Assembly (NCBI GenBank): GCA_039621445.1
Contig: CP154955.1
Span: 5,570,785 to 5,634,784, forward strand
Length of the DNA: 64,000 nt
Direction: 5' to 3'
From: Euglena gracilis
Taxonomy: Eukaryota > Euglenida > Euglenophyceae > Euglenales
Shown here: positions 58,245-64,000 of the stretch, piece after piece
How positions within the stretch are numbered: position 1 is the first letter of the stretch
Layout of the letters: each line of letters opens with the position of its first letter
Program-made: the position numbers and the translations under genes
The notes under the pieces: generated by a model
Told to the model about the DNA's origin: nothing
The model's input: only the letters and a program-made list of their open reading frames with translations
The model's database searches: none

Positions 58245-59359
58245 AAAAAAATCAATTTTTTGAGACCAAATTATTCCTCGGAGCTGTAAGATAGGTTGAG
58301 TCTTCTATAATTATTGAACCATCTGTTCAAAATATCCCCCGAAAGGTTTATGGGTTTTCTCCTGCACTGGGGTGCAATGATGGAGCGGACGATAAATGAT
58401 TTGAAGATGAACCCGAGAAAAAATTTCTGTTCATAAATGTGCCGAATCTCTTTGAAATTGGACAGCACCGTGGAGCGTGGCATTTACAGGCATTATGGCC
58501 TATCCCATTATGGACTGTCTGTGCGTGAACAAACCTCGTGTTTTTTTTAAACGCCCGGAGGGGCCTGGGGAGGGCTTATGGGACCCAACTTGTTCCGTTG
58601 TTTTGAGGTATGACCAGGCTGAATTTTAGGGCAGGCCGATCCCAACCCCCAGGGTTGAGCACACGGCCAAAAAGCGCCTGGGCGCTCCGTCAAGGCACTC
58701 TGGCGCCAGGGAGTCAGCAGCCCAGAAGAGCCCGTTTTGGGCGTTTTCTGATTTGTGCCCAGGCAGACACCAACTCTCTCAGGGGGGGAGGGGGTAGTGT
58801 CTGCCTGCCACCCCAAGGAACTCCAAGACTCCCCCAGGGGTTTTTTTTAAGACCGGGGGGGGGGCCCACCCACCCACCCCCTGGAGCCCCCCCGGGGGGG
58901 GGGGGGTCCCGGGGTCCCACAAAAAAATGGCCGAAAATCGCGAAAAGTGCTAAAAATAGCACTTTTTCGGCGCCTTCGGCGCCGAAAAGTATATCCCACC
59001 CCCCTTCGGGGGGACCCCCCCCCGGGGGCGGCTCGGCAGGACCCACCCACCCTACCCCCCCTCCCCCCCGGGGTCTACGACTAAAAAAAAACCCCTGGAC
59101 TCCCCCCGGGGGGTTGGTCAAATTCAGTCTGAGCCCCTACCCTGGTGCGGGGGGGGGCACTTTTCCATATGGGGCACCAACCTTAACTGTTTCCAAAATT
59201 GTCACGAGATCCGCCTTCACCGATGGGACGGTAGAACGGGGAATCCCGGAGCCCACCCCGGCGCGGCCTGCCCCGCCCGCTGGCTCTCCACCTCGTTCCC
59301 CGCCTCGGCCACCACCTGCAGCGACGTCGTGTCCAGCCCCAGCAGGCCAAGCGTCAGCC
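36885..59359 (-). CDS. CNNM/Mam3-type divalent-metal transporter, 18 exons visible, 5' end missing
   Basis: Joined exons give 536 residues ending at TGA 36885-36887. Order: DUF21/CNNM membrane domain (GLTLGLLGLD, LLLCTLLMGNVVVNSLL, TLFGEILPMA, YPIAKPIALIL), a CBS pair (DVFMLEAD, GHSRVPVYE, GILFVKDLTLV, FEDTKLPEVLK, GHLAVVQRV, FYEAIGIVTLEDVIE), FLSQACAAFSP, then a cyclic-nucleotide-binding-like domain (FTLILAGRVEVVSGQDG, PDFTARPV). CNNM proteins export or exchange Mg2+ and related cations, with the CBS pair sensing Mg-ATP. The N-terminal transmembrane segment before GLTLGL is absent. Splices were placed by frame, by intron stems and by residue spacing in the family. All 18 pieces join in frame. 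Seventeen introns, mostly nonconventional, point to a euglenid. Confidence 0.9.
38106..38174 (-). CDS. Transporter exon 17
   Basis: KVLTMSRKLYRRYVPEGSPG then MDR: the last strand and helix of the cNMP-binding-like domain ('..L.ISR..Y'). Begins five bases after GGCCTG and ends before AAC-CAGCCCTTTGCC. Confidence 0.88.
39161..39258 (-). CDS. Transporter exon 16
   Basis: RTQYGMWTHLGLRALLEPDF then RPDFTARPVRTC. Joined to exon 15 gives GQDGYRTQYGMWTHLG with exact family spacing; PDFTA is a conserved motif. Bounded by CCCCTG plus CGGCC and by GGC-CAGGCCCC. Confidence 0.92.
40209..40275 (-). CDS. Transporter exon 15
   Basis: VRSQLFTLILAGRVEVVSGQ then DG, the clear beta-strand pair of the cNMP-binding-like domain ('F.LIL.G.VEV..GK.G'). 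Bounded by CATCGAGCCCTG plus GCGGG and by TCC-CAGGGATGCG, both nonconventional. Confidence 0.92.
40448..40519 (-). CDS. Transporter exon 14
   Basis: IGPPNSPLLESSGSPGAHLY then TCG. The HLYTCG|VRS junction equals the family's 'YLYTR...' at the start of the cyclic-nucleotide-binding-like domain. Ends before GTG-CAGGGCTTGATG. 5' border ambiguous within a GTGATC repeat shared with exon 13. Confidence 0.8.
40585..40750. repeat. GT-rich and GGTGGGT minisatellite in intron 13
   Basis: Irregular (GT)n with GCGCGCACATGT interruptions, passing into (GGGT)n. Adjacent to the acceptor of exon 14. Confidence 0.8.
41582..41794. repeat. Nested palindrome in intron 13
   Basis: The outer arm ATATATGGCAGGTGGGAAGT (41582 onward) is inverted at 41768-41794. 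A third, inverted copy of TGGGAAGTTTAATA lies at 41620-41640. Inside, 41703-41730 and 41741-41768 are a perfect 28 bp inverted repeat around a 10-base loop, made of TGCGCTAATTTGGCTAT-like words. Confidence 0.92.
41852..41900. repeat. Short tandem repeat in intron 13
   Basis: Three near-identical copies of a 17 bp unit, AATGTACTCTGCTCC with two variable bases. Confidence 0.8.
42088..43351. mobile_element. Longer relative of the 24511-25362 element, inside intron 13
   Basis: Left end AAAGCACCTATGACAG and right end CATAGGTGCCTG, with GGTCGGCTGC/GGTCGGCCGC arrays at 42120-42230 and 43220-43345 and a GGCCAAAAGTGG-rich interior, as at 24511-25362. C-runs on both sides hide any 8 bp duplication. 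Its right end reads CCTG, like the nonconventional introns. Confidence 0.8.
44575..44655 (-). CDS. Transporter exon 13
   Basis: LGPLTDAHIAAIASFLSQAC then AAFSPA corresponds to the family helix 'FL..EV..F.P'. Preceded by CCAGCAG. The 3' border lies in GTGATCCGCCCGCC, which is nearly repeated at the start of exon 14. Confidence 0.82.
45203..45313 (-). CDS. Transporter exon 12
   Basis: DVIERLIQDEIVDETDVYVH continues TLE|DVIE, the most diagnostic CNNM stretch ('TLEDVIEEI...EI.DE(T/S)D'). Begins five bases after GAGCTCTG. The 3' end is drawn at a GT after IIP; an alternative end at 45189 is also in frame. Confidence 0.92.
45485..45620. repeat. AT-rich tract in intron 11
   Basis: About 135 bp of TATATA/AAATAA-rich sequence, unlike the GC-rich surroundings. 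Similar AT-rich patches lie at 41060-41150 and 41455-41590 in intron 13. Confidence 0.8.
45973..46023 (-). CDS. Transporter exon 11 (51 nt mini-exon)
   Basis: RQGFDPFYEAIGIVTLE supplies exactly the family segment 'DP.YE.(L/I)G(L/I)VTLE' missing between exons 10 and 12. Starts five bases after CTCCTG and ends before GGC-CAGAGTTTGGGC. Its stems pair with those of the neighbouring exons' introns. Confidence 0.92.
47218..47293 (-). CDS. Transporter exon 10
   Basis: After GGGCCGCAG (conventional acceptor): SFKTGMGHLAVVQRVQTE, the CBS2 'F..G.SH.A.V.' strand-turn-strand. Joined to exon 9 gives VLKSFKTG with exact family spacing. Ends before CCT-CAGAGCG. Confidence 0.92.
47617..48486. repeat. ACAT/ATGT tetranucleotide microsatellite, about 870 bp
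   Basis: Nearly pure (ACAT)n with occasional GCATGCATGCAT, AAAC and CACACGT interruptions. Lies in the 2.6 kb intron between exons 9 and 10. It is open in all frames on both strands, giving spurious His-Tyr-Ile-Thr and Cys-Met-Tyr-Val repeat 'proteins'. Confidence 0.97.
48491..48832. mobile_element. About 340 bp inverted-repeat element nested in the ACAT microsatellite
   Basis: CAATTGCTTA at 48491 is inverted as TAAGCAATTG ending at 48832, and ACAT repeats flank both sides. Inside are CCAGTCAGTCACTC words, GCGCCTTCGGCGCC and G/C runs. A close copy of the interior lies at 25745-26030 and a more distant one at 59830-60115. No ORF. Confidence 0.75.
48839..48990. repeat. ACAT microsatellite, second part
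   Basis: Continuation of the 47617-48486 array after the nested element, ending in CATGCATGCATGCATGC. Confidence 0.95.
49871..49926 (-). CDS. Transporter exon 9
   Basis: RPMVHVFEDTKLPEVL matches the CBS2 opening ('RP...V..DT.L..ML'). Ends CTG AA before GTGTGCG, a conventional GT donor. The 5' end is drawn at an AG acceptor (49926) and could be up to about 11 bases further in. Confidence 0.82.
50614..50734 (-). CDS. Transporter exon 8
   Basis: VYERDNHNVIGILFVKDLTL then VEPSEALTVRSIL is the CBS1 core ('P.Y.....NIVG.LYVKDL'). 5' end set by the 11-base stem GCCGGGGCCCG plus GGAGC. The 3' end is uncertain: a GT after RP keeps frame with exon 9, but an end a few codons earlier fits family spacing better. 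Confidence 0.85.
51450..51830. repeat. GGGTGCCTGCC/GGCAGGCACCC palindromic repeats in intron 7
   Basis: G- and C-runs alternate with GGTGCCTG / CAGGCACC words in both orientations. Same family as 12150-12370, 32130-32300 and 41160-41440. Confidence 0.7.
51854..51909 (-). CDS. Transporter exon 7
   Basis: Starts after CTCCGCCCAG (conventional acceptor): IVTEATKTLLWRTGHSRV, matching the 'I.E.GYSRIPV' CBS1 segment with exact spacing. The following 1.1 kb intron starts CCC-CGGGCCCCGGC. Confidence 0.9.
52094..52178 (-). CDS. Transporter exon 6
   Basis: ASALEFPDIPVASIMTGIGD then VFMLEADQ: the family's 'GALEFRDKTVRDVMTPLEDVFML' start of CBS1. Begins five bases after TCCCTG. Ends CAG before GTGCGT, a conventional donor. 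Confidence 0.92.
53230..53321 (-). CDS. Transporter exon 5
   Basis: MYDKNELRALLHLHAEATRS then ELSRHEEKL is the linker leading into the first CBS motif ('..Y.R..L..L..'). Preceded by CCCTG and six G; the join to exon 4 removes 9 bases. It ends CTG TT before GAC-CAGGGAGCC. Confidence 0.88.
53600..54740 (-). repeat. Inverted copy of the satellite/dispersed module inside intron 4
   Basis: Three tandem units of about 160 bp (53690-54110, GGTCCGGGAGGCCAAAAAAC ... TTTTTCGACTTTTTTGACC), then satellite words, then the TTATCACCATGATCCCGG module and AAGCTTCGCTCTTAC (54594-54612), all opposite in orientation to the copies at 8-11, 28-31 and 35-36 kb. Contains the uninterrupted ACCGTGAA target (54522-54529, reverse). 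Confidence 0.75.
54948..55086 (-). CDS. Transporter exon 4
   Basis: Starts five bases after CCCTG. Joining gives LPMAACTKHALQIGA, the same length as the family's 'PQALCSRHGLAVGA'. Then comes the hydrophobic VPIVSLLMTLLYPIAKPIAL, the last membrane segment. It ends before ACT-CAGGGCAG. Confidence 0.88.
56209..56294 (-). CDS. Transporter exon 3
   Basis: ILIADMTSGLLGLVLSTVVI then TLFGEILP is the DUF21 helix with the FGEI(L/V)P motif. No AG lies near the 5' junction. In-frame joining to exon 2 requires removing 9 rather than 8 bases around the CAGGCCG/CGGCCTG stem. It ends before GGC-CAGGGATCC. Confidence 0.88.
56391..56600. repeat. Minisatellite in intron 2
   Basis: About eight diverged units of 22-27 bp of the form (G)TAGGTRTTAGGGACCCC. 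Fills about a third of the 608 bp intron between exons 2 and 3. Confidence 0.75.
56903..56989 (-). CDS. Transporter exon 2
   Basis: Begins AAG five bases after CCTG (GCGCC). KRILPLRRRSNLLLCTLLMG then NVVVNSLLS is the conserved DUF21 segment 'R..N.LLCTLLLGNV'. Joining to exon 1 gives RAKRIL with the family's exact spacing. The 3' end meets CAGCAGGCCG. Confidence 0.9.
57478..57925. repeat. CCCCCC-AAAAATAAGA units in intron 1
   Basis: Words of the type CCCCCCAAAAATAAGACC are repeated at 57478-57575 and 57830-57915 with unique sequence between. The 2.3 kb intron between exons 1 and 2 also holds a long A-run (58208-58250) and G/C-run clusters. Confidence 0.75.
59274..59359 (-). CDS. Transporter exon 1 (first visible)
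   Basis: Follows CTTCCGCAG, a GT-AG-type acceptor, and opens with two bases of a Gly codon. LTLGLLGLDTTSLQVVAEAG is the signature following the first DUF21 helix. It ends ...ESQRA before GGG-CAGGCCGCGCCGGG, a nonconventional intron start. Confidence 0.88.
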
Positions 59360-59419
59360 CTGCGGAAGAGGGCCGGCCCGTCCCCCCCCCCCCCCAGGGC
59401 TGCACGGGAAGGCCTGGTG

Positions 59420-62400
59420 GGGGGTGGTCGATCCCCCCACCCACCACAGCATTTTCGCAGGTTTTTTTTTAAAACAAATTCACACGGTGCCGAGAAAAAA
59501 AATTTGGCGGTCGAAAATTGGTGCTCCCGGAAATACGAGAAGAGGTGGTGGGGGGATCGACCCACCCCCTCTCCCCCACCCACCACCCTGGCTGTTTGGC
59601 CGATTCCCGTTCTGCCCTGGTCCCTCCCCCTTCTGGGCCACGCAAAGAGTACCAATCGAATCGACAGCAACCAGAACCGGCAGGATAGGGGTTGTTGTAG
59701 CGGGGGGGGGGGGGCAGACCCCCACCCAATAGTCAGGGGGATGCCACAACCTCCCAAATTCTGGACAGGTGGAGGGGGGGGGGCACATTGTAAAATTACT
59801 CACCATTCCCGGAGGGGGGTCATTCTTAATTCTTTTTTTTAAAAACCAGCAAATCACTCTTTAAAAACCAGTAATCCACTTTCCCCTCCAGAAATGGGAA
59901 ATGAAAATGTCAGTCACTCTGGCCACGCCGCCAAAAAAAAAGGCCAAAATGAATGGATTTTGGTCATTTCCCAAAAAATTTTCCGGGGCCTTCGGCACTG
60001 AGTGGGCCACTTTTGCAATTTCTGGCCCACCCCTGGGGGGGCAGGGCCAAAGACCAGTGTCACTCTGAAAGAACCAGTGAGTCACCCCCCCCCAGGGGGG
60101 GTCAAACACACCTTTAGCAATGGATGGTCCAGACCTCCCCCCCTCAGGCATCGGCCGACTCACCTCATGTTCGATCCAGTGCAAAGCCGAGCCGAGAACC
60201 TTCGCATTTTAGAATGGGCAGGTTCGACACCCCCGGAGTTTTCTGTCATAAAGATTCAGAGGGGAAAAAATGGACGGCTCAAATAAATTATGTCTTCGGG
60301 GGGGGGCTCCATAAAAGGGGGTCCATTGTTTGAATCCGACCCAGAGTATATTGAGGGGGAGGGGGTTGGTCAGAGCTCGTATCAAGGGGTGCCGGGGCTT
60401 GGAGTGGTCGTGACGGATGGATCTGAGAGCTCCACAAAATCAAAATCAAAAAATCAAAAAAAATTGAGGTCCTAAAAAAAGGACACCCACTAGTATTGTG
60501 TTCTTGGCGGTGGTACACTTGGAATCAATCCAGGGCCATTCAATACAGCGATATGGGGCATGGGTCACTGAAAAGACAATGCAGCAAGTGCAGAGTCGGA
60601 AACAGATGTTTCTTTCACCCACCCACCCACCCTGGGGGGAGACTTGGGGGCATTGATTTCTGGGTTGTCAATTTGGGGTCAAAAAATTCTTTGCGGGAAA
60701 ATGCCCTAATTTGAGGAACGTCTCCTTGGGCTGCCCACCACCTGGAATCAGCCATGAGGCAATTTTTGCCAACTGGCACACAATCAATGGTTTTTGGATT
60801 GTTCCGTCGGTTTTTTCGGTGTTAAATTTGTTGATGCTGCAGGCAAGGGGCTACATTCGGGGTTCGGAGCCACTGCGGCTTTCTCCCATTCCGCAGTGGG
60901 GGAAACACAAACGTGGAGTTGAAGTGCAACTCTCCCCAGCTCCTGCTGTACCAAGCCCCTGTCCCCAAATTTTTTGCCCATTTTAGGCAGTTTCAGATCC
61001 TTTCTGGCCATTTCAGGTCATTGATGACCATTTTGACCAATGGGTGTGGTCCAGGGAACAGGGAGTTTTCAAACCAAAACAGATTCACCATTTCAGACAA
61101 CTTAAGAACAATTCAAATCAGTTTTTTTGGGGGGTCCAGTTTCGGCAAAAAAAATTCAAAAAAATAATTTTTGTACTGCTGGGAAATTATTGAACGTACC
61201 GCTGCAGGCTTTGCCCTTTGGACAAAGCTGGCGACCCCCCTCGCCGGACTCAGGACAATGCCGGCAATGGGGGGATTTCCTGAGTTAAAATCCTCTCTGG
61301 CAGAAAAATGGACACCCCGGGGGAGCCCAGGGGAAATTGCATATGACTTGAACTTTTTTTGTTCATTTGCAGGTCTCTTTTGCTTTGTTTCTTTGCAGCC
61401 AAGACTTTGGTTTTGGGGGGGACTGCCTCAATAATGCGAAAACCTTCTAAATCCATTTATCTGCTAGTGTGGATTTCTACATTTTTCCTGCAAATTTTCC
61501 ACAATTTTGCTGATGGTCACCAATATCGACTCCCCCCAACCCCCAAGGATAAAATAGCCTCAAATGACTTTTGACCATGTCCCAAACCAACGTTACACAA
61601 AATCCAGCTTGCAGTGGGTTTGTTTGAGCGGGTGGAGGGTTGGGGGCCACTGCACCCTCCCCTCAGGGGTAAGGTGCACCATGGGTCAGTCCGTTCCGGC
61701 CGAAGGCTGGGCCAGAAAAAACTTTCCCAGGGGTTTCGGCCAGTTTCATGTGGGGTTTCCACAAAACAAAAGTGGTGGTTTGGGCCGGGAACTTGTCAGG
61801 CATCTCCACGGCGAGAATATGTGTGTTTCGTGATCAATTCATCTTCATCACTCCGTCCACCCACCCAACCACACTGGGGGGAGGGAGGTGTTAATTAATC
61901 AATGGTCGGGACCCCCAAGGTACCCATCATTAAAAACCTCTGGTGGAGGACCCGAGGAATGGGGGGGGGGGGGGCTATTCTCTGCACCGGAGATCGGTCT
62001 GCCTGCCTCATTTTCTGAGCGAAAAGATGGCGTCTGCTGATATGGCAACGGCTCATGCTTTCTCCTTGGAATCAGTAACCGGAAGTCTGAAGACCTTTGT
62101 CCTACAGCCCAGAGCATCCAATTTGTTTTCTTCAAAAAATTACAACGTTTTTTCAAGCTGAAAGGTGATGTGGTCTGCAATGTCCAGTCCGCCTTTTTTT
62201 CATTCTTAACGTCGCTTGTTGTGCAATATTCCGAAGCCCGGGTGAGCACCTCGGTCCAATTGCACTTCAAAAAAACCTAAATCCATTCAGACAGAAATTG
62301 ACCGGAATAAACCGGAATACATTCCGGAATAAACCGGAATAACCCGGAATAAAACGGAATAAAACCCCGGAATAAAATTTTCGGCCGACCGGAATATCTC

Positions 62401-64000
62401 CCTGCCCCTGTGCAAGGGCATCCTGTGGTGAACTGATGGTAATCCTCCCTCCAAAGAAGACCCGTGTTTTATTTTGGGGCCGTTGCTGGAAACCTCCAGG
62501 GGGGGGGTCTGATTTTTTGGGGTCTTATTTTTTTCAGGAAATTTCGCTCTCTCCCCGGCGCTCTGCCCAATTGGGGTTATTTTGGGGGGGGGTCAGGAGC
62601 AAAGAAAAATACATCTAGTGTTGAAACAAAGGCACTGCAGCAATCAGTCTTAGCATTATGCATTCCTTGATGCCCCGCCCAGCCAAGTGGTCACTTCGCA
62701 CTTGGTGATGCGGGTCTGCACACCACAACAGACCCCGAGCTTTTCGGGAAAAACAAGCCGATGAAAATTGGTGCTCCGCGTTTTCTCTTGAGGCAGGTCC
62801 CTGGCAGCGCTGTCTTTTTTCTTCCCAAAAATTGTCCGCCGAGTGTCTTAGGCTGCACAACTCGCACTTGGCTTTGAAAGTGTAAAATTGCGTCAACGCG
62901 CTTTTCGACCACCAAGTCCGACTCAGTGTCTCCCACCCCCTAGGGCCAGGGGACGAAAACAACGACTTGGAACTCTACGGTGTACAGGCACAGGCTCACC
63001 GGCCCAGTGTGCATGACCCCAAAGCGCCGGGTAATGAAACAAGGGAACTCCATTGCGCAGTTGCGCCATGGTGCAACAGTTTTTTCATTACAAAAAATAA
63101 AACACATTGCGCTTTGGGGCAATGATTTTGATTTTTTTTTGTAATTCTGAATGTGGGGGATCATTGCGCACTTGCGCAATAATAACAAAATGTGCGTCAA
63201 CATATAACATATAGCAAATTAACGACATATAACAACATATACAATATACAGCAACATATAACAAATTAGCATGGCTGTTGCGTCGAAGCGGACACCTCAG
63301 CAGGCAAACCTTCACGGACAGATCGAAGAGCCTAAAAAAAGCAACAAAACGGGCCAAAAGTCACCTGGCCTGTGTAGCACCGTCTGGGGAACACAGTCAA
63401 GGCTTCAAAAATGAGGGAGACAAAATGGCGTGTTGGCCCTTTTTTGGGAAAACCCATGTGTCCTGGCGTTCAAACCTGAGGTTTTGAACCTTTTTTAAAA
63501 TGGAGCACAGGCAAAACACCAAAAGGGCCTGTTTCCTAGGTCCCAACAACCGCAAATGATGCACATGCCACCGTGGAGGGTCTCCGTGGAACCAGAGGGC
63601 CAAAAGGGTGGGTTTCACCGCCGTGTTTCAAAAAGAATGCAACGCTGCGCTTAAGCGCAATGCAAAGATCAAAACCTCAAGTGCGAGTTAGGCCGCCCAA
63701 GAGTGTTATTACCCCTGATTGAAGAATGATTTGCTTTGTCCAATGGGATCCCTGTCCCCCAAAAATCAGCGTTGATATTGTCCAAGTTCATGTCCCTTTG
63801 AAAAGAACTCAGGGACAAACATTGATTAAGTGCATCCCCACAAGTGGGCATAAAATTCAAACAAAAATGCCTTCACCCAGGGGAGAAACAGGCAAAATAA
63901 AGGTGTGCTCCTGATGTCAAGTGCCGATTGTGCTACGCTTGCGCTCTTTTGTTGCTCTTGTGATCTTGAAACTCAAACTTCACCTTCATTGCCCTTGTGT
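59420..64000. other. Upstream of the visible transporter exons; no recognised gene
   Basis: Contains a CCAGTCAGTCACTC-family copy (59830-60115), a CCGGAATAAA decamer array (62295-62395) and AACATATA-type tandem words with GCGCA palindromes (63050-63300). Open patches at 60711-60986 (plus) and 62615-62962 (minus) show no domain. The missing first exon(s) of the transporter could be here but I cannot identify them. Confidence 0.4.
62295..62395. repeat. CCGGAATAAA decamer array
   Basis: About eight irregular copies of (AC)CGGAATAAA, ending near CCGACCGGAATATC. Confidence 0.85.

Noticed and set aside
56989-59274. Intron 1 as a GC-AG intron (CAG|GC...AAG|CG)
   Set aside because: It is in frame but adds one residue; the stem-based nonconventional junction gives the exact family spacing (RAKRIL).
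58610-59842. A 410-codon plus-strand frame overlapping transporter exon 1
   Set aside because: Composition is Pro/Gly/Ser/Arg from G and C runs, and the real signal there is the antisense DUF21 exon.
1-64000. Dinoflagellate origin, suggested at first by GC-rich exons, huge repeats and non-GT introns
   Set aside because: The CAG/CTG stems with 3+5 spacing fit euglenid nonconventional introns better, and I found no dinoflagellate spliced-leader relic.
1-64000. CRISPR arrays, tRNA or rRNA genes
   Set aside because: Tandem repeats here lack uniform unique spacers, and no cloverleaf or rRNA core was recognised by eye.

Overview
This is a eukaryotic nuclear window, most probably from a euglenid (Euglena-type) protist. 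The main evidence is one split gene on the minus strand. Most of its introns lack GT-AG ends. They instead carry the euglenid nonconventional intron signature: CAG three bases inside the 5' end, CTG five bases inside the 3' end, and complementary stems running inward from those triplets. The remainder is repeat-dense and rich in G or C runs, with eroded transposable elements. No rRNA or tRNA gene was recognised.

Layout: 1-2850 holds a hAT-type transposase pseudogene split by a 1.3 kb TTAA-flanked inverted-repeat element and a 108 bp palindrome. 4591-6412 is a damaged chromodomain Ty3/gypsy remnant on the minus strand, capped by a foldback element (6413-6779). 7421-11570 is a block of satellite-like units that recurs near 28.3-31.1, 35.5-36.3 and 53.6-54.7 kb. 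11.6-28 kb is a mosaic of foldbacks, short G/C-rich repeats and doubtful coding fragments, with an 852 bp inverted-repeat element at 24511-25362 flanked by an 8 bp duplication. 28968-30111 is another such element whose empty target site is present elsewhere in this window. 31.3-32.6 kb has a few exon-like patches on the plus strand. 33671-34906 is a tyrosine-recombinase (Crypton-like) element with terminal palindromes. 36418-36640 is a gypsy reverse transcriptase fragment.

From 59359 down to 36885 lies the one clear cellular gene: 18 exons (1613 nt, 536 residues plus a partial first codon) encoding a CNNM/Mam3-type divalent-metal transporter with a DUF21 membrane domain, a CBS pair and a cyclic-nucleotide-binding-like domain. 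The N-terminal exon or exons are missing, probably beyond 59.4 kb or outside the window. Its 17 introns (0.17-4 kb) hold the same repeat families seen elsewhere, including a 0.87 kb ACAT microsatellite. Two introns are clearly GT-AG, twelve are nonconventional or nearly so, and three have unresolved ends.

The most interesting pattern is that the nonconventional introns look like fossil hAT-type insertions. Their ends read CAGG...CCTG as inverted repeats. The 3+5 extra bases removed at splicing add up to 8, the hAT target-site-duplication length, and one intron (40276-40447) still has a perfect 8 bp direct repeat. Free-standing CAGG-ended elements with 8 bp duplications occur in the same window.
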